Positions 33,001-48,000 of a stretch of 64,000 bases of DNA are shown piece after piece. The stretch is from Sipunculus nudus (Eukaryota; Annelida; Sipuncula; Golfingiida; Sipunculidae), in assembly GCA_026874595.1 (NCBI GenBank), contig CM049306.1:104049142-104113141 (forward strand), read 5' to 3'. The notes under the pieces are model-generated. The model did not search any database. It saw nothing but the letters and a program-made list of their open reading frames with translations, and had not been told where the DNA came from. A program made the translations under genes and the position numbers. Within the stretch, counting starts at the first letter, position 1. Each line of letters begins with the position of its first letter.

Positions 33001-36000
33001 CAGTTACAGACCATCACCACAGCATTTGGGACAGTCAGCTTTATACAGGTGTAGTTTATAATTACAATTACAGACCATCACCACAGCATTTGGGACAGTC
33101 AGCTTTATACAGGTATAGTTTATAATTACAGTTACAAACCATCAACATAGCATTTGGGACAGACTGCTTTATACAGGTATAGCAGTTCATAATACGGGAT
33201 ATCGCTAATGCAGCTTCTTGTGTAGATGGAGGAGAAAAATGACTGGCTGGTGCAGCAGGAAGCCTGTTTGTGCAGGCAAGCATGATTCAGCCAGACACTC
33301 ATTAGCATAGACGAAACTGACAATCCTCACTTTGTTAGCTTATATATGCTATGGACTCTAATTAATTAATATGATCATTTAATTAATATGAGGTTAAAGT
33401 TGATTGGTACCAGACAAATTCAAGGAAACTTGTAAAATTTGAGGTTTATCAAATGTGTATGTTTCCCTTGTATCATCCTACAAGGCAGTTGATTCAAGAT
33501 CAAATTCTAATGCAAACCCTGCTGAATGCAGCAATTTTTATGCCCCCGCCACAAAGTGGCCGGGGCATATAGTTTTACCCATGTCCGTCCTTCCGTCATT
33601 CCAAAATCAAACAGTTGTACGGACTTTTTTTTCGCAATGCCTGCAGATATTGGCCTGATTTTTGGTGTGTGGGCAGATAATGACAAGTTACAGATGGAGT
33701 TTGCGTTTCGTCCCGGTTGACCTACTTTTGACCGTTTTACGGCTCCTAAACTTAGATAATTTCATGAAAAATAGATATTTTCATGACAAATACACATGTA
33801 CAGACTTTTTTTTGCAATGCCTGCAGATATTGGCCTGATTTTTGGTGTGTGGGCAGATAATAACCAGTTACAGTTCGAGTTCGCGTTTCGTCCCGGTTGA
33901 CCTACTTTTGACCGTTTTATGGCTCCTAAACTTAGAAAATTTCATGAAAAATAGAAATTTTCATGACAAATACACATGTACGGACTTTTTTTTGCAATGC
34001 CTGCAGATATTGGCCTGATTTTTGGTGTGTGGGCAGATAATGACCAGTTACAGATGGAATTTGCGTTTCGTGCCGGTTGACCTACTTTTGACCGTTTTAT
34101 GGCTCCTAAACTTAGAAAAATTCATGAAAAATAGAAATTTTCATGACAAATACACATGTACAGCCGTTTTTAGCCCTCAGCGGCTGATGGGCTATTGTCG
34201 TCATCCAAGCTGTCCGTCTGTCCATCTGTCTGTCCGGTGTCTGTCCGTCCGTCCGTCCGTTCCGCGTCTGTTAACTTTTACCTTGTGAGCGGGATATCTC
34301 TAAAAGGATTCACCGTTGGAATTTTATTTCATCAGTGAAGATGTATATCGATAAAATCTCGGTCAAGTTTGAAGATGGGTGACCTTGACCCATTTTTCTA
34401 CATTTTAGAGCTGATTATAGAAAAACACTCAGAAGTTTATGTCTTAGGAACCATTGTGTGGATTTTCACAAAACTTACTATGATCATTGGAACTGATGGT
34501 CTGTATGTGCTGCACAATTTTGGTGGCGCCACCTGCAATTTCTGATTTTTTAATGAAATTTTATCGGATTTTTTCAATTTTGGCCTTTTGTGCAGGATAT
34601 CTCCAAAGGTATTCAACACAGGAACTTCATTTCTTCAGTGCTATTGCATTATATTTACAAAATCTTGGTCAAGTTAAAAGATGGGTGATCTTGACCTACT
34701 TTTCAAGGTCACAGAGCTTAGTATAGAAAAAAACTTAGGAGCTTATTTCTTAGGAAGCATTTGGTGGATTGTTATGAAACATGGTATATACCTCTCCAAT
34801 TTAAATTTATAAATGATTATCAACTTTAACTAATATTCTAGTTTCGCAATGCAATGCTCACAGATACTGGCCTAATGTTTGGTCTGTGGGCGCATAATGA
34901 CCACTTACAGATCGAGTTCGCGTTTCGTCCCAGTTAACCTATTTTTCACCATATGACAGATCCTGAACATAGAACATTTCATGAAAGACAGAAATTTTCA
35001 TGAAAAATGCACATATATGGACTTTTTTTCACAATGCCTGCAGATACTGGCCTGATTTTTGGTGTGTTGCTTGATAATGACCCTTTACAGATTGAGTTTG
35101 CATTTTGCCCTTGTTGACCTATTTTTGACCATACAACACTTCCTGAACTTAAAAATTTTACAAAATTTAACAAATGTTTCTAATTTGCCCCAGGCGGGGG
35201 CATTCATGTCGTTCCGACACATCTAGTTTATGTCTTTTCATGTTTCTGTAATAGGTTTTAACACAGCATAATTAATATGATAAATAATAAGTATCAGGAT
35301 GATCAGCGATTAAAAACACTATGTCCAGTGCTTACACTGCTGTGTTGAATGAATGGGCTGGTCAGGCTAGACGCTTGGGGGCACTAGTCGTTTGATTGCA
35401 GTTTTTAGCCCTCAGCCCTTAGGCTGATGGGCTATTGTCGTCACCCAAGCTGTCCGTCCGTCTGTCCATCCGGCGTCTGTTAACTTTTACCTTGTGAGCG
35501 GGATATCTTGAAAAGGATTCACCGTCAGAATTTTATTTCCTCGGTAAAGATGTATATCGACAAAATCTCAGTCAAGTTCGAAGATGTGTGACCTTGACCT
35601 ATTTTTCTACATTTTAGAGCTGATTATAGAAAAACACTTAGATGCTTATTACTCAGGAACCATTTGGTGGATTTTCACAAAACTTACTATGATTATTGGG
35701 ACTGATAGTCTGTACCTGCTACACAAGTTTGGTGGCGCCACCTACAATTTCTTATTTTTAATGAATTTTTCTTGGATTTTTAGCTCAGCTGACTATAAGT
35801 CATCTGAGCTATAGTCGTGGTCCATTGTCCGTCGTCCGTCCGTCTGTCCGTCCGTCCGTCCGTCCGTCCGTCCGTCCGTCCGTCCGTCCGTCCGTAGATG
35901 TGGCACGTTTTGAAACCGTAAGACCTAGGAATCCAAAATTCAGCATAATGTTAGATGTCCCCAAGATCTCCTACCAAGCCGAAAACTGGGTCTTTGCGAC

Positions 36001-39000
36001 TTCGTTCCTTTGAGAAATTAAGGAAAAACCTCAATTTTTTATTAAAATCCTATTTTCACACTTCAGGACTGCCTAATATCAAAACCACTCATCTGTTTTT
36101 CCTCATATTTACCATAAATATTCTTCTATATAGTTCCTATGTACATGCCAGAAATTAAGTCTGTTAAGTATAAATTCTTTAAGTTATGGGCCCAAACATA
36201 ATGGACTTTGTGAAAAATCAGGAAAAATATTTACTCACTTAACATGAAAAATTTTGAAACTAGAGTCTGTTTTCCCAAGTATATAACTATGTTTAATTAA
36301 GATTCAATTGTATACCCAAAATTAGATCTGAATTTTGTAAATTTTTTAAGTAATTAGCATAAAAATAAAATCAGTACCTTAAATTTTGCCCAACTTTGAC
36401 CATGGCACGTTTTTTTCCTGTAAGTACCATTGATTTAATTTTCACAGCATGTAAACATAAATATTTAATTTGTTCAAATCTGAAATTTGGAAGTAAAAGC
36501 TTGAAAATTAATCTAGTTATTGATTTTTTTCTTGAGGCTCTATTGTAGTCATTTGCTTTGTTTACAGATTACAGATGCAGGGTCCCACTCCAGGTCACTG
36601 GAAGTCAGCTATGCCAGGGTTTCTGATTTGTTACAGTCACTGGGGGAGATCCCCTGCTGTGACAGGTGTACAGTTATTCTCATATCACCACCCCAATGAC
36701 CCCCCCCCCCCCCCCCCCCCCGCAAACCCAACCCACCAAGTGTTATGCAGTATTGTTATTGTTTCACTGTATCTCCTTAATTGTAATGCTGTTTCCACTC
36801 TGATATGCAAAACCTTTCCTTGAAAAAGTAATACAAGGTGTAATCCAGAAGATGCAATGTTGTGTAATGTAGCATTTTTAAAGAAATCATTTTTCTTTTA
36901 AATGATTTTACCATTCATAATGGAACCCATCAGTATGCTTAAATTATGATAAAATATGAAGCACATTATGGATAAATAAAGACACAATAAAAAATTGTGA
37001 AATCTAAATCAAGTATTTTTTTTAGATATTTATTGTTTTGCATATTTTAAAGATATATTTTTGTGGTAAAAAATAAATAAACATTTGTATGCATGATGTG
37101 GTGTTATCTGACAAGATTGAGATTTATGATGATGCAATTGAGAATTATGAATCAACTTTTATATTCAGATATATATGTTATATTGAAAATGTATAGAAAT
37201 ATAAACTTAAATTAAAAAAAAAATTGATGTGATAAAAAAATGAGGATTTATTACAAACATTTGTTCATTATTTTCCGGCATCAGCAGAATTTGAGATCAG
37301 GCTTTGTTTGCCATGTTTTATGTTGTTAATTAGTTATATTTCAACTGTATACATTTCATAAAAAAAAACATATATTTAATAATATATATTATACAAAAAA
37401 AAAAGATTCGATTGAACAAATGTGTAAACTACTGAAATGTCAACAGTTAATCAAAAAGCCAACTAATGATCATGGTAATTGTACAGATCATTTGTTCACA
37501 AACTGCTCACATGCTTCAGTTTCAACATTAGGAAACACATGGTCAGGTCACAAAATATTATTTGCAACAATTTCTTGCTCATCAATACAAACCAATCATA
37601 TAAACCAACCATGGCCTTTATTACCTCTTCCTCTTACACTTTATCTCCATTTGATATTATTTTAGATTTTTACCTTCAAGGTTAACGTCAGCTGAGCACA
37701 GTGACCCATAGGTCCCTTGTTCAACTTTGGGCTTGTGAGCGGGATATCTCTAAAAGGATTCATCGTAGGAATTTTATTTTTTCTGTGAAGATGTGTATTG
37801 ACAAAATCTCGGTCAAGTTCGAAGATGGGTGACCTTGACCTATTTTTCTACGTTTTAGAGCTGATTATAGAAAAAACATTTAGAAGCATATTTCTCAGGA
37901 ACCATTGGGTGGATTTTCACAATACTTACTATGATCATAGGGACTGATGGTCTGTAACTGCTGCACAAGTTTGGTGGCGCCACCTACAATTTCTGATTTT
38001 TAATGAATTTTTCTTGGATTTTTAAACCTTGGCCTTGTGAGCAGGATATCTCTATAAGGATTCACAATAGGAATTTTATTTCTTTGGTGAAGATGTATAT
38101 TGACAAAATCTCGGTCAAGTTCGAAGATGGGTGACCTTGACCTACTTTTCAAGGTCACAGAGCTTATAATAGAATAAAACTTAGAAGCTTATTTTTCAGG
38201 AAGCATTTGGTGGATTGTTATGAATTATGGTACATTACAAATTTTAACTGAGACATGTATCGATATACATCCATGTGAGAACAGATATTTAGTACTTGTT
38301 ACTGTTACCACCTCTAAACACTGTTTTTTTGGCTGATGGCCTTTGTCAGCTTCTGCTGATATTCTAGTTCATGCAAGCAGTCATTTACTGCCTCCAGCCA
38401 TATCCCGTATGACAGCTACAGACCATCACCACAGCATTAGATATTAAGTAACTGAGCTGTGACTGGAATAATGTATTTATTTTCTTCAGGTATCAGTAAA
38501 CTCACAAAATGTTAGCTTATTCTGTGACAAAGAAGGCGGTTGATTGTTGTGAATATTTCTACTTTTCTAGGCAAAAATGCAGTTGCCTTTTTGACATCAG
38601 AAATTACTCAGACGTCCATAAATGTTGTCATTTAGACCAGAATATTTTTTGAAAGGCACATCTTCCACACTGCTGTTCTCAATTTATCCTTTGAGGATCC
38701 ATGCACATCTATACCTGTAGACTTTATTTTGACAAAGACACGTAGCAGTACAAGTACAATGCTTGTGAGATGTGCTGTTGTCAGCCTGATTGATGTTGTT
38801 TCAGGTGATAGGAGTGTGTGAGGAAGAAGTCCGAGCAGCCCAGCACTGGAATGGTACCGGTGTGCTGGATCTGATCCAGCAGACAACCCTGTGAGTACAT
38901 TGGAAAATTATTTATTGATCTAACAATACCACTGATATTGCCAGGTTGACTTGAGGTCTTGTTTACAGTGGAAATCTTATGCAGATATCTTTTTGCAAAC

Positions 39001-42000
39001 TATGTAAACTGTAACATCTCAATATACCATTCAGTTGCTTATACTGTTTGACCCAGATGAGTTTGGAATTTATCTATAATTGTTGGTCATTCAGCTGAAA
39101 CATTCTATTATAAACCTGTATTCATGTAGAGATGCTTTTCAGCAACATTATGCCTCATATTGGTCAATATTGATTTAATGAATGACAGAAACAAAGTTAT
39201 CATTGTGACCTTTCAGCAAGCATAAATTGAAAACATAAACTTCTATGAAGCTGTACATATATAATTGTACTGTATATTTTAGGGCTGGTGGACCCTGGCT
39301 CATCACTGATATGAGACGTGGAGAAACAGTGTTTGAACTTGATCCACAGTTACAGGTTAGTGTTAAAAAGCAGCCATGGTATTTATGGGATATGACCCAA
39401 GTTTGGATATGTATCTTTTGCATATTTGCCAAGTCTGTAGTCTATCTAAGTTCCTGTATATGCATTATCTGTATTTGAGATAATAATTCAACAATATTTT
39501 TTAGAAATATATGCAGATAATAAATCTTTTATTGTACAAGCAGTTTCAAATTCTGAAATCTTATAAGTTTTGTGAAACATAGCAAGTTGCATTTCAGTTT
39601 GTATGCATGAATGTTATGTCTCTGTTCACCTGAAGGAGAAAGTAGACAATGGACAAATGTTATGTCTCTGTTTACCTGTAGGAGAAAGTAGACAATGGAC
39701 GAATGTTATGTCTCTGTTTACCTGTAGGAGAAAGTAGACAATGAATGTTATGTCTCTGTTTACCTGTAGGAGAAAGTAGACAATGAATATTATGTCTCTG
39801 TTTACCTTAGGAGAAAGTAGACAATGAATGTTATGTCTCTGTTTACCTGTAGGACAAAGTAGACAATGAATGATATGTCTCTGTTTACCTGTAGGAGAAA
39901 GTACACAGTGAATGTTATGTCTCTGTTTACCTTAGGAGAAAGTAGACAATGAATGTTATGTCTCTGTTTACCTGTAGGAGAAAGTAGACAATGAATGATA
40001 TGTCTCTGTTTACCTGTAGGAGAAAGTAGACAATGGACGAATGTTATGTCTCTGTTTACCTGTAGGAGAAAGTAGACAATGAATATTATGTCTCTGTTTA
40101 CCTGTAGGAGAAAGTAGACAATGAATGTTATGTCTCTGTTTACCTGTAGATGAAAGTAGACAATGAATATTATGTCTCTGTTTACCTTAGGAGAAAGTAG
40201 ACAATGGATGAATGTTATGTCTCTGTTTACCTGTAGGAGAAAGTAGACAATGGACGAATGTTATGTCTCTGTTTACCTGTAGGAGAAAGTAGACAATGAA
40301 TGTTATGTCTCTGTTTACCTGTAGGAGAAAGTAGACAATGAATATTATGTCTCTGTTTACCTTAGGAGAAAGTAGACAATGAATATTATGTCTCTGTTTA
40401 CCTTAGGAGAAAGTAGACAATGAATGTTATGTCTCTGTTTACCTGTAGGAGAAAGTAGACAATGAATGATATGTCTCTGTTTACCTTAGGAGAAAGTAGA
40501 AAATGGATGAATGTTATGTCTCTGTTTACCTGTAGGAGAAAGTAGACAATGAATGATATGTCTCTGTTTACCTTAGGAGAAAGTAGACAATGAATGATAT
40601 GTCTCTGTTTACCTGTAGGAGAAAGTAGACAGTGAATGTTATGTGTCTGTTTACCTGTAGGAGAAAGTAGACAGTGAATGTTATGTCTCTGTTTACCTGT
40701 AGGAGAAAGTAGACAATGAATGATATGTCTCTGTTTACCTGTAGGAGAAAGTAGACAGTGAATGTTATGTCTCTGTTTACCTGTAGGAGAAAGTAGACAG
40801 TGAATGTTATGTCTCTGTTTACCTTAGGAGAAAGTAGACAATGAATGATATGTCTCTGTTTACCTGTAGGAGAAAGTAGACAGTGAATGATATGTCTCTG
40901 GTTACCTTAGGAGAATGTAGACAATGAATGTTATGTCTCTGTTTACCTGTAGGAGAAAGTAGACAATGAATGATATGTCTCTGTTTACCTGTAGGAGAAA
41001 GTAGACAATGAATGTTATGTCTCTGTTTACCTGTAGGAGAAAGTAGACAATGAATGTTATGTCTCTGTTTACCTGTAGGAGAAAGTAGACAATGAATGTT
41101 ATGTCTCTGTTTACCTGTAGGAGAAAGTAGACAATGGACGAATGTTATGTCTCTGTTTACCTGTAGGAGAAAGTAGACAATGAATGATATGTCTCTGTTT
41201 ACCTGTAGGAGAAAGTAGACAATGAATGTTATGTCTCTGTTTACCTGTAGGAGAAAGTAGACAATGAATATTATGTCTCTGTTTACCTGTAGGAGAAAGT
41301 AGACAATGAATGTTATGTCTCTGTTTACCTTAGGAGAAAGTAGAAAATGGATGAATGTTATGTCTCTGTTTACCTTAGGAGAAAGTAGACAATGAATGAT
41401 ATGTCTCTGTTTACCTGTAGGAGAAAGTAGACAATGAATGTTATGTCTCTGTTTACCTGTAGGAGAAAGTAGACAATGAATATTATGTCTCTGTTTACCT
41501 TAGGAGAAAGTAGACAATGGATGAATGTTATGTCTCTGTTTACCTGTAGGAGAAAGTAGACAATGGACGAATGTTATGTCTCTGTTTACCTGTAGGAGAA
41601 AGTAGACAATGAATGTTTTGTCTCTGTTTACCTGTAGGAGAAAGTAGACAATGAATATTATGTCTCTGTTTACCTTAGGAGAAAGTAGACAATGAATGTT
41701 ATGTCTCTGTTTACCTGTAGGAGAAAGTAGACAATGAATGATATGTCTCTGTTTACCTTAGGAGAAAGTAGAAAATGGATGAATGTTATGTCTCTGTTTA
41801 CCTGTAGGAGAAAGTAGAAAATGGATGAATGTTATGTCTCTGTTTACCTGTAGGAGAAAGTAGACAGTGAATGATATGTCTCTGTTTACCTTAGGAGAAA
41901 GTAGAAAATGGATGAATGTTATGTCTCTGTTTACCTGTAGGAGAAAGTAGACAGTGAATGTTATGTCTCTGTTTACCTGTAGGAGAAAGTAGACAATGAA

Positions 42001-45000
42001 TGTTATGTCTCTGTTTACCTTAGGAGAAAGTAGACAATGAATGCTATGTCTCTGTTTACCTTAGGAGAAAGTAGAAAATGGATGAATGTATGTCTCTGTT
42101 TACCTGTAGGAGAAAGTAGACAGTGAATGTTATGTCTCTGTTTACCTGTAGGAGAAAGTAGACAATGAATGTTATGTCTCTGTTTACCTTAGGAGAAAGT
42201 AGACAATGAATGATATGTTTCTGTTTACCTGTAGGAGAAAGTAGACAATGAATGTTATGTCTCTGTTTACCTGTAGGAGAAAGTAGACAATGAATATTAT
42301 GTCTCTGTTTACCTTAGGAGAAAGTAGACCATGAATATTATGTCTCTGTTTACCTTAGGAGAAAGTAGACAATTAATGATATGTCTCTGTTTACCTGTAG
42401 GACAAAGTAGACAATGAATATTATGTCTCTGTTTACCTGTAGGAGAAAGTAGACAGTGAATGTTATGTCTCTGTTTACCTTAGGAGAAAGTAGAAAATGG
42501 ATGAATGTTATGTCTCTGTTTACCTTAGGAGAAAGTAGACAATGAATGTTATGTCTCTGTTTACCTGTAGGAGAAAGTAGACAGTGAATGATATGTCTCT
42601 GTTTACCTGTAGGAGAAAGTAGACAATGAATGTTATGTCTCTGTTTACCTTAGGAGAAAGTAGACAATGAATGATATGTCTCTGTTTACCTGTAGGAGAA
42701 AGTAGACAATGAATGTTATGTCTCTGTTTACCTGTAGGAGAAAGTAGACAATGAATATTATGTCTCTGTTTACCTGTAGGAGAAAGTAGAAAATGGATGA
42801 ATGTTATGTCTCTGTTTACCTGTAGGAGAAAGTAGACAGTGAATGATATGTCTCTGTTTACCTTAGGAGAAAGTAGAAAATGGATGAATGTTATGTCTCT
42901 GTTTACCTGTAGGAGAAAGTAGACAGTGAATGTTATGTCTCTGTTTACCTGTAGGAGAAAGTAGACAATGAATGTTATGTCTCTGTTTACCTTAGGAGAA
43001 AGTAGACAATGAATGATTTGTCTCTGTTTACCTTAGGAGAAAGTAGAAAATGGATGAATGTTATGTCTCTGTTTACCTGTAGGAGAAAGTAGACAGTGAA
43101 TGTTATGTCTCTGTTTACCTGTAGGAGAAAGTAGACAATGAATGTTATGTCTCTGTTTACCTTAGGAGAAAGTAGACAATGAATGATATGTCTCTGTTTA
43201 CCTGTAGGAGAAAGTAGACAATGAATATTATGTCTCTGTTTACCTTAGGAGAAAGTAGAAAATGGATGAATGTTATGTCTCTGTTTACCTGTAGGAGAAA
43301 GTAGACAATGAATGATATGTCTCTGTTTACCTGTAGGAGAAAGTAGACAATGAATGATATGTCTCTGTTTACCTGTAGGAGAAAGTAGACAGTGAATGTT
43401 ATGTCTGTGTTTACCTGTAGGATAAAATAGACAATTGATGAATGTTATGTCTCTGTTATCCTGAAGGAGAAAGTAGACAATGGATGAATGTTATTTCTCT
43501 GTTTACCTGTAGGAGAAAGTAGACAATGAATATTATGTCTCTGTTTACCTGAAGGAGAAAGTAGACAATGGATGAATGTTATGTCTCTGTTTACCTGTAG
43601 GAGAAAGTAGACAATGGATGAATGCTATGTCTCTGTTTACCTGTAGGATAAAGTAGACAATGGAAGATGTTATTTCTCTGTTTACCTGTAGGAGAAAGTA
43701 GACAATGAATATTATGTCTCTGTTTACCTGTGGGAGAAAGTAGACAATGGATGAATGTTATTTCTCTGTTTACCTGTAGGAGAATGTAGACAATGGATAA
43801 ATGTTATTTTTCTGTTTACCTGTAGGAGAATGTAGACAATGAATGTTATGTCTCTGTTTACCTGTAGGAGAACGTAGACAATGAATGTTATGTCTCTGTT
43901 TACCTGTAGGAGAAAGTAGACAATGGAATTGAGCTGGAGGGATCAAATCTGAGTGGTGTGAGCAGCAGGTGCTCATGGGAAGAGCCCACTGAGCAGCAAC
44001 TGTGGGATAATGAGGAGGATAAAGAAAACCAATTTACAGAGGGCCAGGACTCCAATAAGGCACAAATAGCAGATTGTGGTGAGTATATGACATCAATAAG
44101 GCACAAATTACAGATTGTAGTCAGTTTAGCACATCAGTAAGGCACAAATTGCAGATTGTGGTCAGTAATGCACATCAGTAAGGCACAAACAGCAGATTGT
44201 AGTCAGTATATCATATCAATAAGGCACAAATAGCAGCTTGTGGTCTGTATATCATATCTATAAGGCACCAATAACAGAATCTGGTCAGTATTTCATATTA
44301 GTAAGGGATATCAGTACACCCCACTAAGTTGCACAGACTCGACAAATTGTATTTATATATCACCACTTTCAGGCACAGTTATCAGCTGGTGGTCAATGTA
44401 TTACCCTACAATGAGATTTACAATTAGTCTAGGAAGCAAATCACACCAATTAGACATACATAAGAGATTGTGTCCAATATACTGTAGTGGTAATTCACTG
44501 TGGCAGATCCTATCATTCAGGTCACATTCCAGTACGGCACAATTATAAATTTGGTCAGTATGTGACACTATTAATGAGACACAAATGGTTCTTTGTGTTT
44601 GATATATCACAGCAATAAGATGCAAGTGACAGGTTGTGATTAGTTTATTATACCACACTAAAAAAAAGAGATAAAGATTGCAGATTTTGGTAAGTATATT
44701 ACATTAAAGTAAAAGACAAACAGTAGATTATTTTCATCTTTTCATTTAGGGATATGTAGTAAATTCCCCCTGCTTAAGGCAGAGTTAGCAAATTGTGTGA
44801 GCATAGCACACCAGTGAAGCATAAATATCAGATGGTATTAGTCTATCACTCCTGTAAGGCACTAATATCATATTGTAGTTATAATATCTTACCTGTTAGA
44901 CACGAGTGAATGACTGTTGCTGAATTACTACACTCCATTATGAAGCTCCACTTTGTTAACATTTATTTATGCATACACATGCTCACATAAACACATATAA

Positions 45001-48000
45001 TGACAGCATGCCATCAGTAGCAGAAGAGAAAAATGCCTGGAAATTCTGTGAGTTAACAGATACATCTAAATGTAAAATTTCTAAACTATGTGATGTTTAG
45101 TTTAAGAATTATTCAGTGTACTACTCTTGAATGTCCTTTGCATAATTTTTAGCTCAGCTGACTATAAGTCATCTGAGCTATAGTCGTGGTCCTTTGTCCG
45201 TCGGCTGTCCGTCTGGCACGTTTTGAAACCGTTGGACCTACGAATCTGAAATTCAGCATACCTTTCGATGTCCCCAAAATCTCCTACCATACCGAAAATT
45301 GGGTCACTAGGACTTGGTCCCTTCGAATATTTAAGGAAAAACCTCAGTTTTCCATTAAAAACCCATTCTTACACTTCAAGACTGCCTAATATCAAAACCA
45401 CTGACCTGATATTGATCATTTTTCATATATAAATTCCTCTATATATTTCCTATGTTCATACCAGAAATTAGTTCAATATTTTCTAAATTCTTGAAGTAAT
45501 GGGCCCGAACATAATGCACTTTGTAAAAATTCAGGAAATATATTTACTCCCTTAAATTGAGAATTGCTGAAGCTAGAATTCTTTTTTTTAGATATATAAC
45601 TATATTTAATCAAGAATCAATTGTATAACCAAAATTAGATCTTAATTTTTCAAATTTTGTACGTTTTTAGCATAAATATAAAATTAGTACCTTAAATTTT
45701 GCCAAGATTTGACCATGGCACATTTTTTAAGGGAGTAAAAAATCAAGAAATATATTTACTCCCTTAACATGAGACTTGCTGAAGCTAGAGATTTTTTGTC
45801 ATGGATTTAACATTATTTGATCAATATTCAATTGTATACCAAAAATTAGTTCTGAATTTTTCAAATTTTACAAGTTATTAGCATAACTGTAAAATTGATA
45901 CCTTAAATTTTGTCTAACTTTGACCATGGCATGTTTGTTTTCTGTAAGCACTGTTGATATAATTTTCATATCATGCAGAAATAAGGATTTCAGCTTGTTA
46001 GTTTTGAAAATTGAAAGAAATTGGCCAAATACTGTAGCTTTTATTATAGTTTTTATGAGACCATGTCAGCCCCTAGGCTCTACCAAGTCTCTCTTCTGTC
46101 ACCTGTTTGTCCCCCAGTTGACCTCTCGGGCCAATTATGCACGCTTGAAGCGGCGCATATACTTACTGGCCATAGCTTATGGCTGGCCTCAGTTGATTCA
46201 GGTGTCCAACCCAACTCATCTATTAGTTGTTTAGACCAACAGCATAACAATAAATAAATAAATTGACAAATAAATAAATAAATCAATGAAAATAAATAAA
46301 TTTTTATAGGTCTATAATAACAAATTAAAAAAATCAATAGAAAAGGATTTGATAGTTTATGAGTAACAGGGAATTACCTTGCAATTACTGATGTTTTATG
46401 GATTTTTGTATGGATGGATGAAAATGTATTCCAAATAACACCATTTAGTCACCTATGGTATTTTTCTTTTTAATTTTAATAATAAAAAAAATCAAATTAT
46501 ATTGTTCTATACTATTAGGGATTATGTGAAGGAAATTAATGATAGACAGATGCAGTTGATAATATTAATCTAAATTTCCAGGTCTTTTCCAAGTGTTTGC
46601 ACTTGTTAATTTATATTTATTTCAAAATTTAAAAAAAATTAAATATGTCAACATTTTTAAATTTTACTCAGACAAGTACTTAATAAAGATGTCAATCTGT
46701 TTCACTAATGACATTAAGACATGTGGTTGTAACGGCTGTCACAAGACTATGTAAATAATCAAAATTTATATTACTGGTTCCTATATCTCAGTTAATAAGA
46801 TTTAACTTGCCCATCTCTAGTTTTCTCCTTGTATAATTTATAGGGTGTTCTTATCCTTGGGTTATTTTTTACACATTTTAATGGTTTCATAGCTGAGATT
46901 ACTTCAAAATTTTTTCTGATACATTTCTTTTTAATAAAAAATTTGAATATGATAAAAAATCAGATCTTAGACAAGGTCTCATTATGATTTCTGTAATGTT
47001 TATAATTGTCATAAGAATCTTGCTATGTCTAGTGTGTAGATTGATGTGAAGGTAGTCCAAAGTGAATATATTTTTTGAATATAAATAAATTCATTAAACC
47101 AGTTACTTATGTTCATTATTTAAATTTGTGATATTTGTTATTCTGGATTCTCAAGAACTTTTGTTTGGCTGAAACTGAATAAATACCAGACATGATGAAG
47201 TACTTTGTAAATGTATTTGAATGCAAATATGAATAAGTACTCCATAATATCATGCATAAGGATTGGAATACAGGTAAAAATGAAAGTATTTGAATACAAA
47301 TGCATTCATGAATATATTCTATAATATTATTTTAATTATTTATTTCAGTCATGCTGAGCAATAGCGATCACTCTTTGTCCGTCGTCCGTCTGTCCGTCGT
47401 CCGTCTGTCCGTCCGTCTGTCCGTCTGTCCGTTAACCTGGCACAAATCATAACCGCTGGACTTAGAATCTTGTAACTTAACATTCTGAGAGGTGAATGAA
47501 AAATCTCCTTGGAAACCAGAAATTAGGTCTCTGTTACCCATATCCATCGAGCTATGGGGCCCCAAAGTACCCCCCAGAAAAGTAAAAAATTTCATACAAA
47601 AACTTCAATATCTCATTAACTACTTGACTGATGGTCATGATTTTTGGCATACATATTGATCATGAGATGTTCCATCAGTTCCTGAGGACTGGTGGCGCCA
47701 CCTGTATTTTTCGATTTTTTACAAATTTTTTTCTCTATTTTTGATACCTTTAAAAATGTGAACATCTGTTAACAAGGCACAAATCGTAACGACTGGACCT
47801 AGAATCTTCATTCTCGACACACTGAGAGACCTATTAAAAGTCTCCATGGAAACCAGAAATTAGGTCTCTGTTACCCATATTCTTTGAGCTATGGGGCCCC
47901 AAAGTACCCCCCAGAAAAGTAAAAAATTTCATACAAAAACTTCAATATCTCATTAACTACTTGACTGATGGTCTTGATTTGTGGCATAGCTATTGATCAT

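Noticed and set aside
31471-33180. CRISPR-like regular spacing
   Set aside because: The whole 64-bp unit repeats with no variable spacers, in an animal gene intron.
35820-35897. (GTCC)n run as a coding Arg-Pro-Ser-Val repeat
   Set aside because: It is the microsatellite of element A3 and occurs in the same place in other copies.
33188-38410. TACGGGATAT at 33193 and its inverse near 38401 as ends of a large element
   Set aside because: Only 10 bp match, and known nested elements explain most of the interval.
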